Shown here in pieces: positions 1 to 10,814 of a stretch of 64,000 nucleotides of DNA. Source of the DNA: Streptomyces sp. GS7 (lineage in GTDB: Bacteria; Actinomycetota; Actinomycetes; Streptomycetales; Streptomycetaceae); the NCBI RefSeq assembly GCF_009834125.1, contig NZ_CP047146.1, positions 4,953,501 to 5,017,500 on the forward strand, read 5' to 3'. The notes under the pieces are model-generated. The model did not search any database, was not told the origin of the DNA, and saw only the letters and a program-made list of their open reading frames with translations. The translations under genes and the position numbers were made by a program. Within the stretch, counting starts at the first letter, position 1. Each line of letters begins with the position of its first letter.

Positions 1-2
1 TC

Positions 3-893
3 GCCAAGCCCGGTGTCACGGCGGCCACGCTCAACGCCGCCCTGGCCCAGGGCCTCCACCTGCTCCTCACCCCCGGCATCTACCACCTCGACCGCGCACT
101 GGAGGTCAACCGCGCCAACACCGTGGTCCTCGGCCTCGGTTACGCCACACTCATCCCTGACAACGGTGTCATCGCCGTGACGGTCGCCGACGTCGACGGG
201 GTCCGGCTGGCCGGGTTCCTCATCGAGGCCGGCCCGGTCAACTCTCCCGTCCTCCTCCGGATCGGTCCGCAGGGGGCCGCCACCGACCACTCCGCCAACC
301 CGACCACCGTGCAGGACGTGTTCGTGCGGATAGGCGGCGCGGGCCCCGGCAAGGCCACCACGAGCATCGAGGTCAACAGCCGCCACACGGTCATCGACCA
401 CACCTGGGTCTGGCGCGCCGACCACGGCAGCGGCGTCGGCTGGGACGTCAACCGTGCCGACTACGGCATCCGCGTCAACGGCGACGACGTCTTCGCGACC
501 GGCCTGTTCGTCGAGCACTTCAACAAGTACGACGTCCAGTGGTACGGCCAGCGCGGGCGCACCGTCTTCTTCCAGAACGAGAAGGCGTACGACGCCCCCG
601 ACCAGGCCGCGATCCAGGACGGCACCGTCCGGGGCTACGCCGCCTACAAGGTCGGCGACTCCGTAACGACCCACGAGGCATGGGGGCTTGGCAGCTACTG
701 CTACTACACCGCCGACCCCGGCATCCGCCAGGACCACGGCTTCGCGGCGCCGGACGCTCCCGGCGTGAGGTTCCACGACCTGCTGGTCGTCTCGCTCGGC
801 GGCAAGGGCCAGTACGAGCACGTCATCAACGCCACCGGCGCCCCCACTTCAGGCGCGTCCACCACGCCGTCGACTGTCGTCACCTACCCCTGA
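3..893 (+). CDS. C-terminal part of a secreted beta-helix (pectate-lyase-like) protein, 5' end cut by the window
   Basis: The frame is open from the window edge to a TGA at 891-893, giving the last about 296 residues. The visible start GIYHLDRALEVNRANTVVLG and the alternating short beta-strand pattern (VTVADVDGVRLAGFLIEAG, then VNSRHTVIDHTWVWRADHG) are typical of right-handed parallel beta-helix proteins. Large secreted Streptomyces proteins annotated as GH55-like or coagulation factor 5/8 domain proteins share this layout. A carbohydrate-directed extracellular role is inferred. The signal peptide and any catalytic residues lie outside the window, so the substrate cannot be given. The next gene points toward it. 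Confidence 0.6.
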   Translation, partial: AKPGVTAATLNAALAQGLHLLLTPGIYHLDRALEVNRANTVVLGLGYATLIPDNGVIAVTVADVDGVRLAGFLIEAGPVNSPVLLRIGPQGAATDHSANPTTVQDVFVRIGGAGPGKATTSIEVNSRHTVIDHTWVWRADHGSGVGWDVNRADYGIRVNGDDVFATGLFVEHFNKYDVQWYGQRGRTVFFQNEKAYDAPDQAAIQDGTVRGYAAYKVGDSVTTHEAWGLGSYCYYTADPGIRQDHGFAAPDAPGVRFHDLLVVSLGGKGQYEHVINATGAPTSGASTTPSTVVTYP

Positions 894-924
894 CCCGAGT
901 GGGACCGGGCGGCCGGCCGTCGCC

Positions 925-1902
925 TCAGCGCCCGGCCGCCCAGCGGGAGTACGGGGTCTTGAACCCGTCCGTGTCCTTCTGGGCGTAGGCGTAGAAGGCA
1001 CGCAGGAAGGCCGCCCGTTCACGGGCCTCGGGCTTGTCGGAGTGCGCTTCCGAGGTCAGGTCCTTGCCGCCGATCAGTGCCTGGCGCCGCAGGATGTCGT
1101 CGAGGGAGACCCGTCGGGCGTTGCGCATCATGTCGTACATCGCCATGAAGGTGGTGGTGCGCCCCACTCCCGCACGGCAGTGGAAGTGCAGCCAGGTGCC
1201 CTGCGGCAGGCTGCGGACGAAGGCGACGAAACGATCCACCTCGTCGTTCTGCGGCCGGTGATGGTCGGGCACGGTGAGCCGGACGTAGCGCCAGCCCGCC
1301 TGCTCGACCACATCGGCCTCGGTGCGGACCGTCTTGGGATCGCGCACCGGGCCGTCGGGTTTCACCGACTTGCCCGGTATCCAGTCGAAGCTCACCGGGC
1401 CGGTCCGCTCCAGCTGCTCCTGTCGGCGTTGTTCGTCGGCCAGTACCCGGCCGTGGCTCAGCCCGATGTTGGCGTCGTCCTTGTCCCCGAACCAGCTGAC
1501 CGGCATCCCGTTGACGTACAGGTGTGATTCCTGGCGCAGGTCCACATCGACCACGGGGCCGTGTCCGGCGGGCAGGTGGTCGTTGACCGTCCGCAGACCG
1601 GCCGTGGAGAAGACACCGCTCCCCGAAGCGTGCAGGGTGGCCAGTCCCTCCAACGACGGGGCCTTGCTGCCCGGCTCGGGCTTGGCCACGGCGCCGGCCA
1701 CACGGAAGTTCTTGGGCAGTGCAGGGGTGTCGGCGATGTCGATGATCTGTCGGACCTGCCGTGGGGCCGTGGAACCGCGGGCCGCCGGGCCGCCGTTCGC
1801 ACAGCCCGCCACGGTCGGCAGTGCGGCGAGCGCGGTCAGCAGGGCCGCCAACGCGCGGGTCCGCAGCCGGCGTTGACGGCAGCGCCGTGGATGTCCTGTC
1901 AT
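925..1902 (-). CDS. PTP-like inositol polyphosphate phosphatase (phytase-type) lipoprotein
   Basis: 325 residues. The N-terminus has an Arg-rich stretch, a hydrophobic core and a lipobox ending at Cys34 (TVAGC), so the protein is probably exported and lipid-anchored. The active-site P-loop HCRAGVGRTT lies at residues 241-250, giving Cys242 as nucleophile and Arg248 as phosphate-binding residue. This matches the HCxxGxxR signature of PTP-like phytases. A likely general acid lies in the VPDHHRPQND loop (211-220). Family members remove phosphates from myo-inositol polyphosphates; some act on phosphotyrosine. The ATG is preceded by GGGGAG. It stands alone and is convergent with the upstream beta-helix gene. 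Substrate is inferred from family only. Confidence 0.8.
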   Translation of the reverse strand: MTGHPRRCRQRRLRTRALAALLTALAALPTVAGCANGGPAARGSTAPRQVRQIIDIADTPALPKNFRVAGAVAKPEPGSKAPSLEGLATLHASGSGVFSTAGLRTVNDHLPAGHGPVVDVDLRQESHLYVNGMPVSWFGDKDDANIGLSHGRVLADEQRRQEQLERTGPVSFDWIPGKSVKPDGPVRDPKTVRTEADVVEQAGWRYVRLTVPDHHRPQNDEVDRFVAFVRSLPQGTWLHFHCRAGVGRTTTFMAMYDMMRNARRVSLDDILRRQALIGGKDLTSEAHSDKPEARERAAFLRAFYAYAQKDTDGFKTPYSRWAAGR

Positions 1903-2079
1903 GTGTGTCTCCCCTTCCCCCGGGCCGTCCGGCCGCCGGGCCGGTGGTGAAGACGACCATGGGGGCCGGGAGGTTCGTCCCGGACGGCGATCGGAGCCCG
2001 CAATGGCCTGTCCTGCACGGCTGTTGATCGCCGGCGGGAGAGCGGACGACCACGTTGCAAACGGGCGGTACCGCCGCGC

Positions 2080-3429
2080 CTACCCCGGGATCCGGGGGCT
2101 CACCGTCATGCGGATGTCCTCGGCCGCCCAGAGCACGAAGCGTTCGATCGGGGTCACCTCATGGCCCGGTACGGGCCGGAAGCGGAAGCGTTTGAGGAGT
2201 ACGGCCAGGACCAGCTCGGCCTCGACCATCGCCAGGCCGGCCCCCTCGCAGCTGCGCGGACCGAGCCCGAAGGGGAGGTAGGCCAGCCGCGGCCGCTTGG
2301 CCGTCTCTTCCGGGGTGAAGCGTTCGGGAACGAACTTCTCGGGCTCGGGCCAGTGGTCGGGGTTCATGTGGACGGCCCAGAAGGGGTAGAAGATCGTCGC
2401 CCCGGCGGGGATCTCGTAGTCGCCCAGGGCGAGGGGTTCGGCCGTCTCGCGCGCGCCGTACGGACCAGGCGGGAAGAGCCTCATGGCTTCCTTGAGGACC
2501 ATCTCCAGATACGTGAGCCGTCGCAGGTCGGCGTAGTCGGGCGCCGCACGGTCGCCGAGCACGCGGTCCAGCTCGTCGGCGACGCGTGCGGCGGCCTCGG
2601 GGTGCCGTCCCAGCAGGTGCAGTGTCCAGGAGACGGCCACCCCGGTCGTGTGGTGGGCGGCCAGCATCATCACCATGACGGTGTCGCGGACGCGCGCGGG
2701 CCGCTCCCCCGCCCCGACGAGTGCCCCGATCAGATCGCTCCGGTCCGTGCGGGCGTCGGAACGGTGCGCCGCGACCACCTGGTCGACCATCGTGCGCAGC
2801 CGGCCGAGGGCCGCCTCCGCCCGCTCGGCACGCTCCTGCCGGCTGCCCACGTCAGGCACCTGGTAGAGCCGTCCCAGGTGTTCGGTGAGCACCTCCTCGA
2901 ACGCGGCGACCACGCCGTCCGGGTCCGCGGCCTCGCCCCCCAGCGCGTACGCGCAGATCATCCGCAGCGACAGCGCGGTGAGGTCCTTCTGCAGCACGAC
3001 GGATGCGCGGTCGGCTCGCTCTGCCTGCTCTGCCTGCTCTGCCTGCTCTGCCCAACGGTCCGCGAGTGCGGTCGCCAGCTCGGTGAACCGCGCGAAGTGC
3101 CGCTCATGGGAAGGGCGTCCGGCCAGTACCGAGAGCAGCACGCGCCGCCAGGGGGTGTGCTCCTCGGCCGGAATCACCTGGAGGTTACCCGCCTCGAACA
3201 GCGGGTCCAGGAACGCGAACAGCCGCTCCGGCCGCTCATCGAGGTGCGCCGTGGCCTCCAGCAGTACGGGGTCGGCGACCGAAACCGCCGTCTCCACGCC
3301 CGGAAGCTGGAACCGTACGACGGGCCCGTACTCGGCGTGCAGCCGCAGCTGGTAGTGGTGCAGTCCGCCCGCTGCCGCGATGGCGCCGACCCCTCCGTCC
3401 GCCCGCGGCTCGGGACCTGGGATGTCCAT
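2080..3429 (-). CDS. Cytochrome P450
   Basis: About 449 residues from the ATG at 3429, which has a strong AGGAGGA site 7 nt upstream; an in-frame GTG lies 6 nt earlier. All P450 landmarks are visible: an I-helix AAHHTT oxygen-activation motif, the ExxR motif (KEAMR), a PERF-like segment and the heme-binding loop FGLGPRSCEG with the axial Cys. It lies 66-73 nt downstream of katG on the same strand, so the two may be co-transcribed. A four-copy 9-bp repeat inserts an EQA-EQA-EQA-EQA run near residues 125-140, an unusual hydrophilic linker. Redox partners are not encoded nearby. Substrate unknown. Confidence 0.9.
   Translation of the reverse strand: MDIPGPEPRADGGVGAIAAAGGLHHYQLRLHAEYGPVVRFQLPGVETAVSVADPVLLEATAHLDERPERLFAFLDPLFEAGNLQVIPAEEHTPWRRVLLSVLAGRPSHERHFARFTELATALADRWAEQAEQAEQAERADRASVVLQKDLTALSLRMICAYALGGEAADPDGVVAAFEEVLTEHLGRLYQVPDVGSRQERAERAEAALGRLRTMVDQVVAAHRSDARTDRSDLIGALVGAGERPARVRDTVMVMMLAAHHTTGVAVSWTLHLLGRHPEAAARVADELDRVLGDRAAPDYADLRRLTYLEMVLKEAMRLFPPGPYGARETAEPLALGDYEIPAGATIFYPFWAVHMNPDHWPEPEKFVPERFTPEETAKRPRLAYLPFGLGPRSCEGAGLAMVEAELVLAVLLKRFRFRPVPGHEVTPIERFVLWAAEDIRMTVSPRIPG
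3018..3053. repeat. 9-bp tandem repeat (gctctgcct) x4 inside the P450 gene
   Basis: Four consecutive copies of gctctgcct, the last ending in ccc. Read on the minus strand they add three residues each (Glu-Gln-Ala), so copy-number change keeps the P450 frame. Confidence 0.9.
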
Positions 3430-3501
3430 GACCACTCCTCCTGGCTCGGAACGGAGACGTCCAGGCCGGCCGGTGCGGGCCGACCTGGACGTGACCGGTG
3501 A

Positions 3502-6297
<2,796 letters not shown>

Positions 6298-6708
6298 ATG
6301 AGTGACCTGCTGGAACGGCTTCGCGGACGTGGCTGGCGGATGACCGCCCAACGCCGGGTCGTCGCCGAGGTTCTCGACGGCGAGCACGTCCACCTGACCG
6401 CGGACGAGGTGCTCGCGCGCGCCACCGCCCGGCTACCGGAGATCTCCCGCGCGACGGTCTACAACACCCTCGGTGAACTGGTCTCGCTCGGCGAGGTGGT
6501 CGAGGTGGCCACCGACGGCCGCGCCAAGCGCTACGACCCGAACGCACACCGTCCGCACCACCACCTGGTGTGCTCGCGCTGCGGCGCCATCCGCGACGTC
6601 CACCCCGACGGCGACCCCCTGGCCGATCTGCCCCCTTCCGAGCGGTTCGGCTTCACCGTCTCCGGCGTCGAGATGACCTACCGGGGCCTGTGCCCCGACT
6701 GCACCTGA
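6298..6708 (+). CDS. furA: Fur-family metalloregulator (FurA/CatR type)
   Basis: 136 residues from the ATG at 6298 (GAGG 9 nt upstream; a GTG 6 nt earlier is in frame). It has an N-terminal winged helix (LRGRGWRMTAQRRVVAEVL, with ARATVYNTL-like recognition region) and a C-terminal metal domain with HRPHHHLVCSRCG and a second cysteine pair in LCPDC, the usual structural zinc site. Members of this subgroup act as peroxide- or iron-responsive repressors of catalase genes. Here it is divergent from katG, so control of katG and of itself is the natural inference. The upstream frame is open for another 123 codons, but the length and similarity of Fur proteins support the start given here. Confidence 0.9.
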   Translation: MSDLLERLRGRGWRMTAQRRVVAEVLDGEHVHLTADEVLARATARLPEISRATVYNTLGELVSLGEVVEVATDGRAKRYDPNAHRPHHHLVCSRCGAIRDVHPDGDPLADLPPSERFGFTVSGVEMTYRGLCPDCT

Positions 6709-6801
6709 GCCGCGCCCGCCCCCGGACCTCCCGCGCGCGGCGGGCGCCCAGGAGACCGTGAAGGACGTCGCCGTAAAGGTCCTCCAGGCTGTGTAGCGAG
6801 C

Positions 6802-7071
6802 ACGAACACCTGGCGCGACCGGCTGCGACGCGAGGCCGACAGGACCGAACTACGCCGCACTGCAAGGGAGTTCGTCGAAGCGCGGGCGGAGCTCCACCCC
6901 ACCCCCGCCCGGCATACGCAGCTGGGGAACAGCGACTTCGACGCCTGGTTCCCCCATGGTCCGCACCTCATCCGCGACGGAGTCGCGGCCCAGCTCGACC
7001 GCTGGCCTTTCCCCTTCCTCCGGCCCACCGACCCGGCATGCGCGATCGCCAGGTGCGGACCCGCCCGGTGA
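6802..7071 (+). pseudogene. Unrecognised coding remnant downstream of the Fur gene
   Basis: A frame with coding-like composition (TNTWRDRLRREADRTEL at its start, HPTPARHTQLGNSDFDAW and LDRWPFPFLRPTDP later) runs to a TGA at 7069-7071. It lies in the same phase as the Fur gene but follows its stop, and has no ATG, GTG or TTG with a ribosome site at its head. It reads like the C-terminal 80-90 residues of a lost gene. Family not recognised. Confidence 0.35.
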
Positions 7072-7207
7072 GTGACAGTCAGCGATGTGGGCGGCACCGG
7101 CGGGGGTGCGGTCACGGGGGTGTCGGAGCGGTGTCGGCGTCCTGTCGGCGGGCCGTCGGCGCCCCCGTCAAGGATGGTCGAACGGCACCGATCCCGAAAG
7201 GTTCACC

Positions 7208-8449
7208 ATGACGGACAGCGTCCGACCACACCACTCGCACACGACCTCGGTCCTGATCTCCGGCGCAGGCATCGCCGGAACCGCCCTGGCCTACTGGCTG
7301 GAGCGCTACGGCTTCCGCGTCACGGTCGTCGAGCGCGCTCCGGAGCCGCGCGCCGGCGGGCAGGCGGTGGACGTGCGCGGCAGCGCCCTCCACGTCGTCG
7401 AACGGATGGGCCTGCTCCAGGACGTCCAGGCGCGCAAGACCGGCCTGCGGGGCATGTCCCAGGTCGATGCGGACGGCCGCGAGCTGCGCCGCACCACCGA
7501 GCGGACGCTCAGCGGCGGCCCCGTCGACAGCCCCGACGTGGAGATCCTCCGCGACGAGCTGTGCACCCTGCTGCGGCGGGCCGCCGGACCCGGCGTCGAG
7601 TACCTCTTCGGCGACTCGATGCGCAGCCTCGTTCAGCACGAGGACGGCGTCCAGGTCCACTTCACCAGCGGCGCCGAGCGTTCCTTCGACCTCGTCGTGG
7701 GCGCCGACGGCCTCCATTCGGCCACCCGCCGCCTGGTCTTCGGCCCCGAATCCGACTACCTGCACCCGATAGGCACCTACATCGCCGCGTGGAGCGCCCC
7801 CAACCACCTCGGCCTGGACCGCTGGGAGGTCTTCCACGGCCCCTGTGGCGACGGCGTGTGGGGATGCATGGCCATGACCGTACGGGACAACGCCGAGCTG
7901 CGCGTCTTCGTCGGCTTCCATTCCGACGAGCCGACCGAGCGGCTGCTGCCACGCGACACCACGGAGCAGAAGCGGCTGATCGCGGAGCGCTGCGCCGGGC
8001 TGCGGTGGGAAGTGCCGCGCTTCCTCAAGGCCATGTGGGAGACGGACGCCTTCCACTACGACGTGGTCGCGCAGATCCGGATGGACCATTGGTCACGCGG
8101 CCGTGTCGCGTTGCTCGGCGACGCCGGGTACTGCCCCTCGCCGCTCACCGGGCAGGGCACGAGTGTGGCGCTGACCGCGGCCTACGTGCTCGCCGGGGAA
8201 CTGCACGCGGCCGACGGCGATCACCGGGCCGCCTACCCCGCCTACGAGGAGCGGCTACGCGACCACGTGGCCGCCAATCAGGCACTGCTCGACGCGGGCA
8301 GAGCCCTGACCGCCACCGGGGACGCGGGCTCGGGCACGGATGGCGGGGCCGACTCCGACCCCGCCGGCGCGGCGGGCTTCGAGGAGCCCGCCCCCGAGAC
8401 CATGGCGGCCTTCCTCGCCGCCACGGCCTTCGACCTGCCGGACTACTGA
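7208..8449 (+). CDS. FAD-dependent monooxygenase (PHBH fold)
   Basis: 413 residues from the ATG at 7208, preceded by GAAAGG. The N-terminal Rossmann motif GAGIAGTALAYWL, the GG-containing segment after VVERAPEPRAGGQAVDVRG and the second FAD motif GDAGYCPSPLTGQGTSVAL place it in the flavin monooxygenase group that hydroxylates aromatic compounds or inactivates tetracycline-, rifampicin- and anthracycline-type molecules. FAD and NAD(P)H should be the cofactors and the enzyme should be soluble. It is not in an operon. The next gene is convergent. Substrate cannot be deduced. Confidence 0.85.
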   Translation: MTDSVRPHHSHTTSVLISGAGIAGTALAYWLERYGFRVTVVERAPEPRAGGQAVDVRGSALHVVERMGLLQDVQARKTGLRGMSQVDADGRELRRTTERTLSGGPVDSPDVEILRDELCTLLRRAAGPGVEYLFGDSMRSLVQHEDGVQVHFTSGAERSFDLVVGADGLHSATRRLVFGPESDYLHPIGTYIAAWSAPNHLGLDRWEVFHGPCGDGVWGCMAMTVRDNAELRVFVGFHSDEPTERLLPRDTTEQKRLIAERCAGLRWEVPRFLKAMWETDAFHYDVVAQIRMDHWSRGRVALLGDAGYCPSPLTGQGTSVALTAAYVLAGELHAADGDHRAAYPAYEERLRDHVAANQALLDAGRALTATGDAGSGTDGGADSDPAGAAGFEEPAPETMAAFLAATAFDLPDY

Positions 8450-8618
8450 CGGCACGACAGGAGGTGCGGCGACGGGCATCAGCCGACAGGTGGGCCGCTC
8501 GGCCATGCTGCCGGCCGTTCTCTTCGACCCCGTCTGGATCACCCTCGCCCACATGGTCACCGCCCCCTCTCCCTGCCCGGGGCCGCACCGTCCGGTCCGT
8601 TTCGGGGCCGCGCTCCGG

Positions 8619-9485
8619 TCACACCGCCGGTGTCGCCGCCCAACTGGCCAGCAGCTTCAGGCGCTCCTCCGTCTGCGACCCAGGCTCCGGCGGGTAGACC
8701 ACCAGCATCTGGTCGGGCTCCCCCGTCACCGTCAACGTCTCGTAGGGCATGGTGAGTTCGCCGACGACGGGGTGCGTCATGCGCTTCGCCCCGTAGGTCT
8801 TCTCCTTGACCTGGTGGTCCGCCCACAGTCGACGGAAGTCCTCGCTCGCCAATGACAACTCGCCCACCAGCGTGGCCAGTTGCGCGTCCTGCGGATGGTT
8901 TCCCGCGTCCAGGCGCAGATGGGCGACCGTCTCCGCGGCCACCGCCGGCCAGTCCGGGTACAGCTCATGCGCCCGCGGGTTGAGGAACACCTGGCGTGGC
9001 ATGTTGCGGTCCTTGGGGGCCATCTGCGAGAAGCCGACGAGGGCGTCGCCCAGGGCGTTCCAGGCGAGCACGTCCATACGTCGGCCGAGCACGAACGCCG
9101 GGGCCTTGTCGATGGTGTCCAGCAGGAGGCGCAGGCCGCGGCGGACCTTCTGGGGAGCGTGCCCTCCGGCGGGCGTGCCGCGCGTGGCCGAGGGGCGGCG
9201 GGTGGTGGGCCTGGCCACCCTGCGCAGGTATTCCTGCTCGGTGTCGTCGAGGCGCAGGACGCGCCCGATGGCGTCGAGTACGGCGTCCGACACCGAGGGG
9301 CCGCGGCCCTGTTCGAGGCGGATGTAGTAGTCGACGCTGACGCCCGCGAGCTGGGCGACCTCCTCGCGGCGCAGGCCCGGCACCCGCCGCCTGCCGTGCC
9401 CCGGCAGGCCGACCTCCTCGGGCTGGATGCGGGCGCGCCGCGAGCGCAGGAAGTCGCCGATTTCCGGGCCGATGGATATGTCCAT
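8619..9485 (-). CDS. MmyB-like XRE-family transcriptional regulator
   Basis: 288 residues from the ATG at 9485 (an in-frame ATG 12 nt earlier is possible). Residues about 8-80 form an XRE helix-turn-helix (LRREEVAQLAGVSVDYYIRL), and residues about 100-270 are the PAS-like MmyB ligand-binding domain (MDVLAWNALGDALVGF). Proteins of this group commonly lie next to short-chain dehydrogenase genes in actinobacteria and control them; some bind fatty-acid-like ligands. That arrangement is seen here with the divergent SDR gene 150 bp away. Inverted repeats in the shared intergenic region are candidate operators. Confidence 0.88.
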   Translation of the reverse strand: MDISIGPEIGDFLRSRRARIQPEEVGLPGHGRRRVPGLRREEVAQLAGVSVDYYIRLEQGRGPSVSDAVLDAIGRVLRLDDTEQEYLRRVARPTTRRPSATRGTPAGGHAPQKVRRGLRLLLDTIDKAPAFVLGRRMDVLAWNALGDALVGFSQMAPKDRNMPRQVFLNPRAHELYPDWPAVAAETVAHLRLDAGNHPQDAQLATLVGELSLASEDFRRLWADHQVKEKTYGAKRMTHPVVGELTMPYETLTVTGEPDQMLVVYPPEPGSQTEERLKLLASWAATPAV

Positions 9486-9532
9486 GCCGGCGATCATAGG
9501 CCCCGGGACCGTCGTGTTCCTGGTACTGCCGG

Positions 9533-9579
9533 ACCCAGGAAAACGGCAGCCCTGGGTAAGCACGGCGGCCGGGCCCAGG
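9533..9579. promoter_or_regulatory. Candidate operator between the MmyB-like regulator and the SDR gene
   Basis: ACCCAGG (9533-9539) and CCTGGGT (9551-9557) form a perfect 7-bp inverted repeat with an 11-bp spacer. A third half-site, CCCAGG, follows at 9574-9579. Centre-to-centre spacing of the first pair is close to two helical turns, as expected for a dimeric regulator. Confidence 0.5.
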
Positions 9580-9580
9580 A

Positions 9581-9618
9581 TGGGTGTCGTCGCCGGGAGA
9601 CGCCGGCGACGACACCCA
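9581..9618. promoter_or_regulatory. Perfect 16-bp inverted repeat in the SDR gene leader
   Basis: Arms 9581-9596 (tgggtgtcgtcgccgg) and 9603-9618 are exact reverse complements with a 6-nt spacer. The repeat ends 17 nt before the SDR start codon, just upstream of its AGGAG site. It could be an operator or an RNA hairpin affecting translation or transcript stability. Confidence 0.6.
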
Positions 9619-9635
9619 CCGAACCAGGAGTTCCC

Positions 9636-10397
9636 ATGTCGTACGACACCCTCACCGGCCGCACCGCCGTCGTCACCGGAGCCGCCAGTGGCATGGGCGA
9701 GGCCACCGCCCGGTTGCTCGCCTCGCACGGCGTGCGGGTGGCGCTGCTGGCCCGCCGCGCCGATCGGCTCACCGAGCTGGCCACCGGGATCGAGGCGGAC
9801 GGCGGGCAGGCTCTCGCGGTGGCCACCGACGTCACGGACGCGGACTCCGTGGATGCGGCGGTGGAGCGGGTGCACGCCGCGTACGGCGAGGTCGACCTGG
9901 TGGTCAATGCGGCAGGCGTGATGCTGCCGAACCCCGTCACCGACGGCCGCGCCGACGAGTGGCAGCGCATGCTGGACACGAACGTGGCCGGCGCCCTGCG
10001 CGTCATCCGCGCGTTCACCCCGGACCTGATCGCGGTGGCGGCCGCGGGCCGGACGGCGGACCTGGTGAACATCTCGTCGATCGGAGCCCACGTCCCGTTC
10101 CCCAACTACGCGGTGTACGGGGCGACGAAGGCCGCTCTGACCTACCTCTCGCAGTCCCTGCGCACCGAGCTGGGCCCGCGCGACGTCCGTGTCACCAACA
10201 TCGAACCCGGGCTCACGGACACGGAGTTGGGCGGCCACATCGACAACGCGGAGCTGTCCGGCCAGCTGGACGGCATGTTCGACGCGCTGATCGGCCTGTC
10301 GGCGGACGACATCGCGGACCTGATCGCCTACACGACGAGCCGCGCCCGCCATGTGAACCTGCGCCAGGCGATCGTGCTGCCGACGCGCCAGGCATGA
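9636..10397 (+). CDS. Short-chain dehydrogenase/reductase (SDR)
   Basis: 253 residues. The ATG at 9636 has AGGAG 8 nt upstream. Classical SDR features are complete: TGAASGMG cofactor loop near the N-terminus, the NAAG motif (VVNAAGVM), the catalytic Ser in NISSIG and Tyr/Lys in YAVYGATKAAL. ARRADR after the second strand favours NADP(H). The family reduces carbonyls or oxidises alcohols; the substrate is not known. Divergent from the MmyB-like regulator, with which it forms a recurrent actinobacterial pair. Confidence 0.92.
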   Translation: MSYDTLTGRTAVVTGAASGMGEATARLLASHGVRVALLARRADRLTELATGIEADGGQALAVATDVTDADSVDAAVERVHAAYGEVDLVVNAAGVMLPNPVTDGRADEWQRMLDTNVAGALRVIRAFTPDLIAVAAAGRTADLVNISSIGAHVPFPNYAVYGATKAALTYLSQSLRTELGPRDVRVTNIEPGLTDTELGGHIDNAELSGQLDGMFDALIGLSADDIADLIAYTTSRARHVNLRQAIVLPTRQA

Positions 10398-10455
10398 CGT
10401 CGGCGCGCCGGAGAAGCGGGTGGCCAGAGCGGCAACGACGTGTCGTGAACCGGGT

Positions 10456-10476
10456 CCTTCGCCTTCAGCGCGAAGG
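10456..10476 (+). terminator. Possible terminator hairpin after the SDR gene
   Basis: CCTTCGC (10456-10462) pairs with GCGAAGG (10470-10476) across a 7-nt loop, about 60 nt after the SDR stop. No T-run follows, as is usual in this genus. Confidence 0.35.
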
Positions 10477-10814
10477 GACGGCCTGGCCGTGCGGCGGGAG
10501 TCCGATGAGGGAGTCGAGGATGTCGCGAGCGGCGATCAGGGCGTCGATCAGCCACGGAATCGATGTGGGGATGCTCACCGCGGCGAAAAGCATCGTCGAC
10601 CAGGCTGTCGCGGACGGCTGCGGGCCAGCGGGGTTGGCGCGTCTGACGTCCCTCCTTCACAAGGCCGGTCAGCCCTGAAAACCCGGCGCCTGAAGATCAC
10701 CTGCGCCCCGCCGGCCCCCGAGTACCCGGAAGGAGCGCGGCGGAGAGCTGTGACGCTCGGCGACGAGCCCCGGCCCGTCGGCGGACCGGGGCTGCCGAGC
10801 GGCCGGCCGATGCG
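10477..10814. other. Gap without a supported gene
   Basis: On the minus strand a short frame (10668 to about 10480) encodes a protein-like stretch with the sequence LIDALIAARDILDSLIGLPP, but it lacks a ribosome site and is only about 40 codons from its first ATG. It may be a gene scrap. Nothing else is recognisable. Confidence 0.3.

Noticed and set aside
10328..10660. 110-codon minus-strand frame after the SDR gene
   Set aside because: Arg/His/Pro-rich shadow translation overlapping the SDR 3' end.
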